Source of the DNA: a virus
DNA: 32,490 bases
IMG/VR virus record: IMGVR_UViG_3300038825_001207
Coordinates: 1-32,490 of that record
Strand: one strand, 5' to 3'
How positions within the stretch are numbered: the first letter of the stretch is position 1; each line of letters begins with the position of its first letter. Of the stretch, positions 12,179 to 18,812 are shown one piece after another. Under the pieces are notes generated by a model. The model saw nothing but the letters and a program-made list of their open reading frames with translations, ran no database searches and was not told the origin of the DNA. A program made the position numbers and the translations under genes.

Positions 12179-12358
12179 ATGCGAACACAAAACACATCAA
12201 AGCATCCTGAAACATGCGTACACTGTAACGGTGTTATACCAACAACAGAAAGACGCAAAGTTGATGGAAGAATGCATAGGCATTTAATTTGCCCACGTAT
12301 CAAGCAAGATGATAACAAGGCATTAACAAAAGCAATTAATGAATGGATTAAATCATGA
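12179..12358 (+). CDS. 59-aa basic Cys/His protein
   Basis: GGGGAAG lies eight bases before the ATG. The product holds CVHC (residues 13-16) and later HRHLICP, a Cys2 plus His/Cys set that could coordinate zinc, within a basic sequence (PTTERRKVDGRMHRHLICPR). Nucleic-acid binding is a reasonable guess. The stop overlaps the next start as ATGA. No family assigned. Confidence 0.6.
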   Translation: MRTQNTSKHPETCVHCNGVIPTTERRKVDGRMHRHLICPRIKQDDNKALTKAINEWIKS

Positions 12359-12543
12359 ATATAACAAAAGTTGTTTTTACACCTAAAAGAAAAGCACCAT
12401 TGAATTGTCAAAAGGCTGAATACTTTGTTAGCTCTATCAATTGGGATGAAGCAATTAAAAAGGCCAGCGAACAACTCAAGAAAGATAATAAGCTCTGGTA
12501 TTACTACAGAGATGCGATAGCGACAACGATTAAGGTTTTGTGA
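12355..12543 (+). CDS. 62-aa basic protein, unknown function
   Basis: This gene overlaps its upstream neighbour by ATGA, and the next gene starts inside its TGATG. The sequence (NITKVVFTPKRKAPLNCQKA, then KLWYYYRDAIATTIKVL) is basic, with one probable amphipathic helix. No motif is recognised. The overlap on both sides supports translation as part of one message. Confidence 0.55.
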   Translation: MNITKVVFTPKRKAPLNCQKAEYFVSSINWDEAIKKASEQLKKDNKLWYYYRDAIATTIKVL

Positions 12544-12749
12544 TGCAAAGAAATTTAAAGTGGCAGAAAGGTATTGATTTAACTTTTCTTGGTATAGAAG
12601 ATAAGACATCAGAGGAAAGGGCTATAACTCTTTGCCCTTATTCTTCATTAGTAATTAAAGAGGCTTTATCTCACGCCAGCATAAAAAAGCGCGTAAAATT
12701 AGTTGACAGTGCAATATTAAAATGTATGAAAGTTAATAAAAGTGTATAA
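12543..12749 (+). CDS. 68-aa basic protein, unknown function
   Basis: The ATG overlaps the previous TGA. A GTG three bases earlier is in frame, but the ATG is preferred. The product (MQRNLKWQKGIDLTFLGIED, then KEALSHASIKKRVKLVDSAI) is mainly helical and basic. Its 3' part contains a promoter-like sequence for the next operon. Unrecognised. Confidence 0.55.
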   Translation: MQRNLKWQKGIDLTFLGIEDKTSEERAITLCPYSSLVIKEALSHASIKKRVKLVDSAILKCMKVNKSV

Positions 12750-12750
12750 T
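12703..12750 (+). promoter_or_regulatory. Rightward promoter, middle or late operon
   Basis: A perfect TTGACA (12703) is followed after 16 bases by TATGAA (12725). A perfect TATAAT lies at 12745 but has no good -35 at the right distance. One or both may start transcription ahead of the gene at 12779 and the lysis and structural genes. Confidence 0.45.
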
Positions 12751-12778
12751 ACTTAAAACACACCTACACTAAAAACGA

Positions 12779-13054
12779 ATGAGTGATAAAGAAGTAAAGC
12801 TTCGCTTGCTTGGAAAACAAGTTTGGTGCGTTGATTGCTGTATAAAAAGACCGCCGATAATTAGAAAGGCAGATTTTTTAATTCCAGTAAGAAAAAAGCA
12901 CTATGATTTATTGCCGGATAAGTCCGGTATTGATCGGCGTGTTGTTGGTATTTGTGAAGAATGCCTAAAGGATAGAAGCAAGTTCCAAAGGGATAATACA
13001 GAACCCGTTGATGTAAACCATAATAACTTGGTTTACAGCAGTATTTTTACTTAA
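12779..13054 (+). CDS. 91-aa Cys-rich, probably zinc-binding protein
   Basis: CVDCC near residue 17 and CEEC near residue 60 supply two cysteine pairs about 40 residues apart, consistent with one zinc site. The middle is basic (RPPIIRKADFLIPVRKKHYD) and the tail is polar. Upstream spacing shows no strong ribosome-binding site, and a promoter-like region lies just before. It may be a small DNA- or RNA-binding regulator, perhaps at the switch to later genes, but this is only inference from position. Confidence 0.6.
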   Translation: MSDKEVKLRLLGKQVWCVDCCIKRPPIIRKADFLIPVRKKHYDLLPDKSGIDRRVVGICEECLKDRSKFQRDNTEPVDVNHNNLVYSSIFT

Positions 13055-13071
13055 CTAGAAAGGCGTATCAA

Positions 13072-13548
13072 ATGGAAAAATTTATAGTAAGCGAGTGGTT
13101 TGCAAATCGTGCAAAACTAAACATCCAAACTTATGAAGTTGAGGGTATTGAATTTGAAATAATGGCTTTAAACTCAAGTATAATTGATGATGTTAAATCA
13201 TGCGTATCATATGAAGAGATGGTTAGCCTGGCAGCTGACGAAGGTATTTCATACAATCGTAAACGTGTTGCTGATGATGAAGAGTTATCAAAAGACATTG
13301 ATTTGCTTTGGGGCTTAGATAGCATGGATGTCGATTCAGATCCTTGTATTAAATATCGTTTAGGTGAAAAGGTTTGTGAAATTAGCGGCCTTGAATCGAC
13401 CCTTCAGGATATGCTTGAATCTGAAGAAAAGAAGCGCGTTGAAGAACTAAAAGAGCAAGGCCATATTGATGGTGATGGTGAAACCCCAAACGTTACACTT
13501 GATCAATTAAATGATGATGCAAACGTTGCAAGCCATGTAGCTGCTTAA
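13072..13548 (+). CDS. 158-aa acidic protein, unknown function
   Basis: AGAAAGG precedes the ATG. The protein has an N-terminal ordered part (MEKFIVSEWFANRAKLN, VEGIEFEIMALNSSIIDDV) and a very acidic C-terminal 60 residues (LESEEKKRVEELKEQG, then NDDANVASHVAA) likely to be a helix plus disordered tail. The pairing with the next gene resembles small two-gene units placed before lysis genes in other phages. It does not match any family I recognise. Confidence 0.65.
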   Translation: MEKFIVSEWFANRAKLNIQTYEVEGIEFEIMALNSSIIDDVKSCVSYEEMVSLAADEGISYNRKRVADDEELSKDIDLLWGLDSMDVDSDPCIKYRLGEKVCEISGLESTLQDMLESEEKKRVEELKEQGHIDGDGETPNVTLDQLNDDANVASHVAA

Positions 13549-13574
13549 TCAAATAACAATAAGAGTAAATAAAA

Positions 13575-13955
13575 ATGACTACACCAGTTAAAACTTTTTT
13601 TGCAAAAGTAACCGATGAATACGGCGGCGAATACCCACAAGCATTCGTTGCCGTTCGTGCATTCTCTGAAACCTCACAAAATACAGGCCGTTCAGAGAAT
13701 TGTGAAGCTAACTATGTTATTGAAACCGAGCTTGAAGCCATCACCTACAAAGTTAATTATTGGTACACAGAGCAAACCAAAGCAAACGGTAAACGCTCTA
13801 GACCTTTAATTAATGATGATAACGGCGTATTTTCAGATGTGTTCACGGTTAACTTGGAAGATCCTGAAGTTATTCAGATTCTAGATAGTGCCATGGAGCA
13901 TAACGACAAAATACTTCATGCCATTAAGTCTGATGTTATGCGAAAGTTTAGCTAA
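13575..13955 (+). CDS. 126-aa protein, unknown function
   Basis: A clear gene with AAGAG upstream and a TAATG overlap to the M15 peptidase gene. Predicted beta-rich (KTFFAKVTDEYGGEYPQAFV, AITYKVNYWYTEQTKANGK), with a helical end (LDSAMEHNDKILHAI). Codon use is in line with its neighbours. The overlap with the endolysin suggests co-translation, though a lysis role is not implied by its sequence. Confidence 0.65.
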   Translation: MTTPVKTFFAKVTDEYGGEYPQAFVAVRAFSETSQNTGRSENCEANYVIETELEAITYKVNYWYTEQTKANGKRSRPLINDDNGVFSDVFTVNLEDPEVIQILDSAMEHNDKILHAIKSDVMRKFS

Positions 13956-14311
13956 TGAAACTCTCTAAAAACTTTTCAAGGGCTGAGTTTAAATGTCATT
14001 GTGGCAAGTGTGATTACGACACTGTTGACGCTGAACTAATTAGCGTGCTGCAATCATTAAGAGAGCATTTCAAAAGCCCGATTAAAGTAACTTCCGGCAA
14101 TAGATGCCCTGAACACAATGCGAGTATCGGAGGCTCAAAAAACTCTTATCATATTAGGGGTAGGGCTGCCGATATTCGTATTGATGGTGTAGAGCCTGTC
14201 ATTGTTCAGGATTATTTAAAGGCTGTTTATTCGGGTAAATACGGCATAGGTAGTTACGCCATATTTACCCACATAGACACCAGGACAAAAAAAGGTCGTT
14301 GGGATGGATGA
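13955..14311 (+). CDS. Endolysin, M15-type zinc peptidase
   Basis: The 118-residue product belongs to the M15 (Peptidase_M15_3) family, which cleaves peptide cross-links in peptidoglycan. The N-terminus FSRAEFKCHCGKCDYDTVDA is typical, followed by PIKVTSGNRCPEHNASIGGS and the metal motif SYHIRGRAADIRI (His and Asp ligands), with FTHIDTR giving the final His near the C-terminus. There is no signal peptide, so it needs the holin encoded downstream to reach the wall. It is a single-domain enzyme of normal length, and its gene starts the lysis cassette. Confidence 0.93.
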   Translation: MKLSKNFSRAEFKCHCGKCDYDTVDAELISVLQSLREHFKSPIKVTSGNRCPEHNASIGGSKNSYHIRGRAADIRIDGVEPVIVQDYLKAVYSGKYGIGSYAIFTHIDTRTKKGRWDG

Positions 14312-14618
14312 ATTAAAAGAAAAAGCTGCGCCCAAGTTCGCGGAGCTTGCAAAGCAAATTGAAGAACAAACAAAAGAGCAAGTGATAACTAATAACTTAT
14401 TGTGCCGACTTTGTGATTCGAACGAATCGATTGTTGCATGCAAATTGTCACAACAAGAAAGTGATGATACAAAACATGAAGCATGGAAGCACGCAAAGAT
14501 TAATGATACCCGCATTTCATTAGTTCTTTTGGTGTTGGCAAACATAGCGCTTTACCTTGATGTTATTAGAATCGATGGAAGTGCATTATTTGCCGGATTA
14601 ATGAGTTTATTTAATTAG
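14304..14618 (+). CDS. Lysis-cassette membrane protein (holin or spanin candidate)
   Basis: Starts inside the end of the endolysin gene. Residues 1-65 are charged and helical (MDELKEKAAPKFAELAKQIE) with several Cys. A hydrophobic segment near 71-88 (ISLVLLVLANIALYLDVI) and a weaker one at the end (ALFAGLMSLFN) would span the membrane. The arrangement, with a long soluble N-terminus and C-terminal membrane part, suits a lysis regulator or an antiholin, but a spanin is not excluded. No lipobox is seen. Confidence 0.65.
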   Translation: MDELKEKAAPKFAELAKQIEEQTKEQVITNNLLCRLCDSNESIVACKLSQQESDDTKHEAWKHAKINDTRISLVLLVLANIALYLDVIRIDGSALFAGLMSLFN

Positions 14619-14627
14619 GGGTTTGTT

Positions 14628-15113
14628 ATGGACTGGTCTGAATTAGGTGAAGCAATTGCAGGTTATGCGCCTTTATTGGGTGGTGTTATTGGTGGGCCTG
14701 CCGGTGGCGCTATTGGCTCAATTGTCGCTTCAGTGTTTGGCGTTCAAAATAAACCCGAAGCAATACTTGAAGCGGTTAAAGCCGATCCCGAAGCAGCAGT
14801 TAAGTTACGGATGATTGAACTTGACAACAAAGCCGAGCTTCAAAAAATAGCTGTTGAATTAGCGAAAGCTGAAATAATTGATAAACAAAACGCCAGAAAA
14901 GAAAATAAACATTCAGCAGTGCCAGCATTGTTAAGCGCTGTGCTTTCTATGGTAATTGTTGTTATTATTTATTTGTTATTCTATACGCCAGTACCAGAAG
15001 GAAGCAAAGACGTTTTATTTATGCTTCTGGGTGTTGTTGTCAAAGAATGGGGTAATGCTATGCAATACTGGTTTGGCACAACTCGAAGCAGTGAAAACAA
15101 GGACCTAAAATGA
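14628..15113 (+). CDS. Holin, 3TM gene-transfer-agent type
   Basis: This 161-residue protein resembles the 3TM holin family. The first hydrophobic, Gly-rich segment (IAGYAPLLGGVIGGPAGGAI) is followed by DPEAAVKLRMIELDNKAEL, a charged helix, and then two close membrane segments (ALLSAVLSMVIVVIIYLLFY and VLFMLLGVVVKEWGNAM). The end QYWFGTTRSSENKD matches the family's common C-terminal aromatic and FG-x-x-x-S signature. It would open the inner membrane for the M15 endolysin. The next gene overlaps by ATGA. Confidence 0.8.
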   Translation: MDWSELGEAIAGYAPLLGGVIGGPAGGAIGSIVASVFGVQNKPEAILEAVKADPEAAVKLRMIELDNKAELQKIAVELAKAEIIDKQNARKENKHSAVPALLSAVLSMVIVVIIYLLFYTPVPEGSKDVLFMLLGVVVKEWGNAMQYWFGTTRSSENKDLK

Positions 15114-15385
15114 CACTAATGAATAAAGCTGACGCAATGATTGAGGATTGTATCAACGCTCTTTGTGATGATGATATTAATAAGGGCGCTGAAGCATTAA
15201 CTGAGCTAGCTAAATACTGGAATAAAGCTGGCTTAACTATGCAATCATTCTTAGATATGAGAATATACATTATAAATATGGCTAAAGAAAAAACCGATGC
15301 TATATTTATCGATGAAAAATTAAAGCTATCAGAAAAGGCTTTAAGGGAAAAAAGAACAGGCACACCAATTATTATTAACCATTAA
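15110..15385 (+). CDS. 91-aa helical protein, unknown function
   Basis: Overlaps the holin gene with ATGA, and a second ATG nine bases on is also possible. The product is acidic and helical (DCINALCDDDINKGAEALTE, then SFLDMRIYIINMAKEKTDA). No membrane segment is clear. Position just after the holin hints at a lysis or packaging accessory but is not evidence of either. Confidence 0.6.
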   Translation: MTLMNKADAMIEDCINALCDDDINKGAEALTELAKYWNKAGLTMQSFLDMRIYIINMAKEKTDAIFIDEKLKLSEKALREKRTGTPIIINH

Positions 15386-15395
15386 GGGGCTAACT

Positions 15396-15752
15396 ATGCC
15401 AGCAATAAGCAATCTAGAGAAAGCACGTAAAAAAATCAATGAAGAAGCAAGTAAAATCAAAGAAGGCGGTTATACTGCAGAAGTTGCAAAGTCTTTATTT
15501 GATTCAGTAGTTAAAGAGTTTAATCTTGTTGAAGATAAAGTTGCCGAGTTAAAAGCATTTTCTTTCGAACGCAAGCTTGACCAGGGTGGCGAAGAACAGC
15601 CAAAACCTAAAACCTTAGAAGAGCAGGTTGAAAACCTAACAGCGGCTCTCGCCAAAATAGCCACATTAACCGGTTACGGTAATCACTTAAAAGAATTTCA
15701 AATTGATAAGTGGGAACCAACCAAAAAAGATATTAATAAAAAATACGGCTAA
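15396..15752 (+). CDS. 118-aa coiled-coil-like protein, unknown function
   Basis: GGGGC lies before the ATG. The sequence has charged helices (NLEKARKKINEEASKIKEG, then VEDKVAELKAF) and a central proline-rich stretch (EEQPKPKTLEEQVENLTAAL). Coiled coils are likely. The 3' end abuts the following start. No function could be assigned. Confidence 0.6.
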   Translation: MPAISNLEKARKKINEEASKIKEGGYTAEVAKSLFDSVVKEFNLVEDKVAELKAFSFERKLDQGGEEQPKPKTLEEQVENLTAALAKIATLTGYGNHLKEFQIDKWEPTKKDINKKYG

Positions 15753-15950
15753 ATGACAACTGAAAAAGTTTGTCACAAAAAGAAACGATACCCCAGCAAA
15801 AAGGAGGCAAATAAAATAGCTAGGAGGCTTTTACGGAAAGGTAGAAGACTAGGCTGTTACCGTTGCGATTTATGCGAGGGGTATCATCTAACACATAAAA
15901 AGAAAATGGCTTATACCATTAAAGCCAGAGAAAGCAATCACCCTGATTAA
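15753..15950 (+). CDS. 65-aa basic zinc-finger-like protein
   Basis: This very basic protein has KKRYPSKKEANKIARRLLRK and then CYRCDLCEGYHLTHKKK. The C-x2-C-x2-C plus His pattern looks like a small zinc knuckle, and the phrase cysteine pair, Gly-Tyr-His-Leu-Thr is common in phage and bacterial short proteins of unknown use. It is likely nucleic-acid binding. Its ATG follows the previous TAA directly. Confidence 0.7.
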   Translation: MTTEKVCHKKKRYPSKKEANKIARRLLRKGRRLGCYRCDLCEGYHLTHKKKMAYTIKARESNHPD

Positions 15951-15963
15951 AGGATACTGATTC

Positions 15964-16146
15964 ATGCCCAAATCTAAAATCGAAAAGCTAGAAACTCAAG
16001 TAAAAGAGCTTCAAGCCAAAAACAAATTCCTATCCTCTAAACTAATAGAAAAGCAAGAAGACACTCAAGGCGCTTTACAGTTCCTTGATGCACTTGAAAA
16101 CCTACTTCTTGACCACGGCTTTAAGGTGGTATCAATCAATGAATAA
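15964..16146 (+). CDS. 60-aa coiled-coil protein
   Basis: A heptad pattern runs through residues 4-32 (KIEKLETQVKELQAKNKFLS), after which a second helix (LQFLDALENLLLDHGFKVV) follows. AAGGAT sits twelve bases upstream of the ATG. The last codons overlap the next tiny gene. It could dimerise. The function is unknown. Confidence 0.6.
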   Translation: MPKSKIEKLETQVKELQAKNKFLSSKLIEKQEDTQGALQFLDALENLLLDHGFKVVSINE

Positions 16147-16252
16147 ACTACAAAGACAAATAGGCATAACAGCAATAAGAATATCATGCGTTGTTATCAT
16201 ACTGTTTTATGCTTCTATTATTTATGCTTACTTCGAGGTGTTTGGCTTATGA
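16139..16252 (+). CDS. 37-aa single-pass membrane peptide
   Basis: The ATG lies inside the end of the previous gene. The 37 residues hold a basic start (MNKLQRQIGITAIR) and one hydrophobic segment (CVVIILFYASIIYAYF). A second, similar peptide follows with an ATGA overlap. Such pairs of short membrane peptides are not tied to a known function here. A small accessory lysis or membrane-modifying role is possible. Confidence 0.55.
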   Translation: MNKLQRQIGITAIRISCVVIILFYASIIYAYFEVFGL

Positions 16253-16356
16253 ACAAAATAGAGAAATACATTGTAGCAACTTTTATCTATATCGGATTTA
16301 TTGTGGTTATATTCGCTTTTGCTATCGTTGTACTGGGGGTTGTATGGCTAAACTAA
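16249..16356 (+). CDS. 35-aa single-pass membrane peptide
   Basis: Starts in ATGA overlap with the preceding peptide gene and ends inside terS, overlapping it by 13 bases. The residues MNKIEKYIVATFIYIGFIVV and the following FAFAIVVLGVVW form one long membrane helix, after a short charged N-terminus. Translation may be coupled to terS. The two peptides start alike (MNK) and may be diverged duplicates. Confidence 0.55.
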   Translation: MNKIEKYIVATFIYIGFIVVIFAFAIVVLGVVWLN

Positions 16357-16781
16357 CCGCTAAACAAGAAATGTTCTGTAAAGAGTACCTTATTGATTTA
16401 AACGCTACTCAGGCAGCCATTAGGGCAGGGTATAGCGAAAAGACTGCTGCAGTGACAGGATGCGAAAACCTAATAAAACCTAATATAGCCGAACATATCC
16501 AAACATTATTCGATACACGCGCCGAGAAGGTCGAATTAAATTCGGAATGGGTGCTAAGAAACCTAGAAAAAGTCGCTAATCGATGTATGCAAGCTGAGCC
16601 TGTAATGGTAAGAGGTGAAAATGGCATGGAAGAAAGCGGTGAATTTAAGTTTGATTCATCCGGCGCTAACAAGTCATTAGAACTGATTGGTAAACACCTT
16701 AAGTTATTCACTGATAAAGTCGAGCAAGACACCACTTTCACCGTAATTAGAAAAAGGTATGGTGAGAAGAATGGAAATTGA
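16344..16781 (+). CDS. terS: Terminase small subunit
   Basis: This 145-residue protein recognises phage DNA for packaging. MAKLTAKQEMFCKEYLIDLN and ATQAAIRAGYSEKTAAVTGC form the helix-turn-helix opening of the Terminase_2 family, in which the second helix binds DNA. Later, EWVLRNLEKVANRCMQ is typical of the oligomerisation part. GGGGGT before the ATG sets the start, and a much longer upstream extension of the frame is not needed. The 3' end overlaps terL. The packaging site is not identifiable. Confidence 0.88.
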   Translation: MAKLTAKQEMFCKEYLIDLNATQAAIRAGYSEKTAAVTGCENLIKPNIAEHIQTLFDTRAEKVELNSEWVLRNLEKVANRCMQAEPVMVRGENGMEESGEFKFDSSGANKSLELIGKHLKLFTDKVEQDTTFTVIRKRYGEKNGN

Positions 16782-18108
16782 AATGCCAAATGAATGGGAT
16801 TGCATGGAGCATCAGGTGGGCTTGTGGAACTTCTTAGAGGAAGGCGGCAAACGTGCTGTTGCTGTTTGGCATCGTAGAGCAGGCAAAGATTCTACTTCAA
16901 TGAATTACACCATAACTGAAGCACTAGAAAACCCTGGTGTTTATTGGCATATGCTACCAACTCAAAAGCAAGCTAGAAAGGTTGTATGGGATGGTATCGA
17001 TCGCGCTGGTCGCAGAATGATTGATCAGTGTTGCCCAAAAGAGTTAAGAAACGCTACTCGTTCACAGGAAATGCAGATTGAACTTAAAAGTGGTTCGATT
17101 TGGCAGTTATGCGGAAGTGACAACTTTGATGCTTTGGTTGGTGCTAACCCAAAAGGCGTTGTATTTTCAGAGTGGTCCCTATGCAATCCAAGAGCATGGG
17201 ATTATATAAGACCAATACTTGCTGAAAACGGTGGTTGGGCAATATTCATTTATACTGCTCGCGGTAAAAATCACGGTTATACCATGGCAGAAATGGCGAA
17301 GAAAAACCCTAGTTGGCATTATTCAAGACTAACCGTTGATGATACTAGACGACCTGATGGTTCTCCGATAATAACCCAAGAAGCAATACAGGAAGATCGA
17401 GACTCTGGAATGTCAGAGGATATGATTCAGCAAGAATATTACTGTTCATTTGATGCGGCCATTGTTGGGGCTTACTACGCTAAAGAGATTGCAGCAGCCC
17501 ATAAAGATAAGCGTATTGGCTTTGTTCCTATTGAACCATCATTGCAAGTACATACCTTTTGGGATCTTGGTGTCGGTGATGAAATGACAATCTGGTTTGT
17601 TCAGGCAGTAGGCAAAGAGATTCGCTGTATTAACTACTATGAAAATAGCGGCGAAGGTATGGCTCATTACATTTCTTACATTAAAAAGTTTGGCCGTGAA
17701 CATAATGTATCTTTTGGTGATCATTACGCACCACATGACATTGAAGCCCGTGAATTAATGAGTGGCAAAAGCAGAAAAGATACTGCGCTTGATATGGGTA
17801 TTGTTTTTATCACGGTGCCAAGAGTTACAAATATTGCTGACGGTATAGAGGCAACCCGTAAAATATTCCCTCGCGTATGGTTTGATGAAACTAGATGTGA
17901 GCTAGGTATTAATGCGCTTGCTAGTTATCGCCGTGAATACAATGAAAAGCTAGATGTTTACAGTGATAGACCTGTACATGATTGGGCTTCAAACGGTGCT
18001 GATGCCTTTAGACAGATGGCGCAGGCATGGCAAGACAGACTATCACAACCTGATAGAGCTACTTTATCAACACCAGTTCAAGCAGGGGGTTTTAATGTAT
18101 TTGGATAA
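16759..18108 (+). CDS. terL: Terminase large subunit
   Basis: The 449-residue packaging motor joins an ATPase and a nuclease. The Walker A-like segment is WHRRAGKDSTS (residues 37-47), Walker B is VVFSEW (134-139), and a coupling motif follows in FIYTARGKNHG. The RNase-H-like nuclease has acidic residues in TFWDLGVGDEMT (Asp269, Asp274), APHDIEAREL (Asp327) and a final VHDWASNGADAFR. All motifs are intact, so it should be active. Starts at 16759, 16771 or 16783 are in frame. The end overlaps the next gene by 14 bases. Headful, cos or repeat-type packaging cannot be decided here. Confidence 0.93.
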   Translation: MVRRMEIEMPNEWDCMEHQVGLWNFLEEGGKRAVAVWHRRAGKDSTSMNYTITEALENPGVYWHMLPTQKQARKVVWDGIDRAGRRMIDQCCPKELRNATRSQEMQIELKSGSIWQLCGSDNFDALVGANPKGVVFSEWSLCNPRAWDYIRPILAENGGWAIFIYTARGKNHGYTMAEMAKKNPSWHYSRLTVDDTRRPDGSPIITQEAIQEDRDSGMSEDMIQQEYYCSFDAAIVGAYYAKEIAAAHKDKRIGFVPIEPSLQVHTFWDLGVGDEMTIWFVQAVGKEIRCINYYENSGEGMAHYISYIKKFGREHNVSFGDHYAPHDIEARELMSGKSRKDTALDMGIVFITVPRVTNIADGIEATRKIFPRVWFDETRCELGINALASYRREYNEKLDVYSDRPVHDWASNGADAFRQMAQAWQDRLSQPDRATLSTPVQAGGFNVFG

Positions 18109-18505
18109 CCATCAAGGCTGGTATGCTGTATTTTGTAAATCAACCAGTGACAATCCTATAGTGAAAAGGCTGAAAGGTTGGCAACACTGCTTTTGTATGG
18201 CTAAATCACCAGGCGGTAGTTATTGGATAATCATTAACCCAGCTTGGCAAAATATTACCATAACAATGGTATTTAGTGATGAATACCCTACACCGGAAAG
18301 CTACTGTTTAGAGCATTTTGGTGACGACATTGAAGTTATCCCCTATAATGCTAAAATAGAAAACAATAAAAGTAGATTAGGTTGGCTTTCTGGTTACTTC
18401 GGCTTTCTTAATTGTGTTTCTGTAACTAGGCGAGTGCTAGGAATAGATAAATTTTTCTTTACACCTGACCAATTATGTAGGTATTTAAAAAATGAGCTTC
18501 GATAA
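18095..18505 (+). CDS. Putative permuted NlpC/P60 (LRAT-like) thiol protease-like protein
   Basis: GGGGGT precedes the ATG, inside the end of terL. The 136-residue product places a His early (KGWQHCFCM, near residue 29) and a Cys late in FLNCVSVTRRVLGIDKF, followed by FTPDQLCRYL. A His-before-Cys order with an Asn-Cys pair at a helix start is the pattern of circularly permuted NlpC/P60 proteins, and related small proteins occur beside terminase in other podoviruses. Catalysis is not shown, and the assignment rests on motif order. It could be a virion-maturation or wall-acting factor. Confidence 0.55.
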   Translation: MYLDNHQGWYAVFCKSTSDNPIVKRLKGWQHCFCMAKSPGGSYWIIINPAWQNITITMVFSDEYPTPESYCLEHFGDDIEVIPYNAKIENNKSRLGWLSGYFGFLNCVSVTRRVLGIDKFFFTPDQLCRYLKNELR

Positions 18506-18812
18506 AGACGCTATAAAGCAAAACCTAAAAGACCAGTTAAGCGGTCATCCTGTTAAAGCATTGAAAGCGGCACATGATGTTGACCCAGGTAAAGCTTTAA
18601 GAACTGGCAGAACTGCAGCAAGAAAAGCACAAGAACGCCAAAGCTTACTGATTGAAAGGCAACGACAGCGTGAAGAAATAAAACTGGCTGAATCTGAAGA
18701 TGAAATTGCTAGACGCAAAACTTTAGCTAAAAGCGGTAGAGGTGGCAGGCGTTCATTAATCCAAACTAGTGAAGCTGGTGTTGGTGCAACTAACTTAGGT
18801 GGAACAACTTAA
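18492..18812 (+). CDS. Small structural accessory protein before portal
   Basis: This 106-residue protein is rich in Arg, Lys and Glu in a long helix (RTAARKAQERQSLLIERQRQ) and ends with a flexible Gly/Ser-rich tail (GRGGRRSLIQTSEAGVGATN). Proteins of this form, in the same place between terminase and portal, recur in podoviruses and are sometimes found in virions. The start overlaps the previous gene and the stop overlaps the portal ATG (TAATG). Its precise role is unknown. Confidence 0.65.
   Translation: MSFDKDAIKQNLKDQLSGHPVKALKAAHDVDPGKALRTGRTAARKAQERQSLLIERQRQREEIKLAESEDEIARRKTLAKSGRGGRRSLIQTSEAGVGATNLGGTT

Noticed and set aside
12160-12609. 149-residue minus-strand frame
   Set aside because: It lies opposite three small plus genes that overlap each other by ATGA or TGATG and have ribosome-binding sites. 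The minus frame has no such support.
15110-16356. Spanin pair in the small genes after the holin
   Set aside because: No lipobox cysteine or nested Rz/Rz1 arrangement was found, and the membrane peptides are too short.
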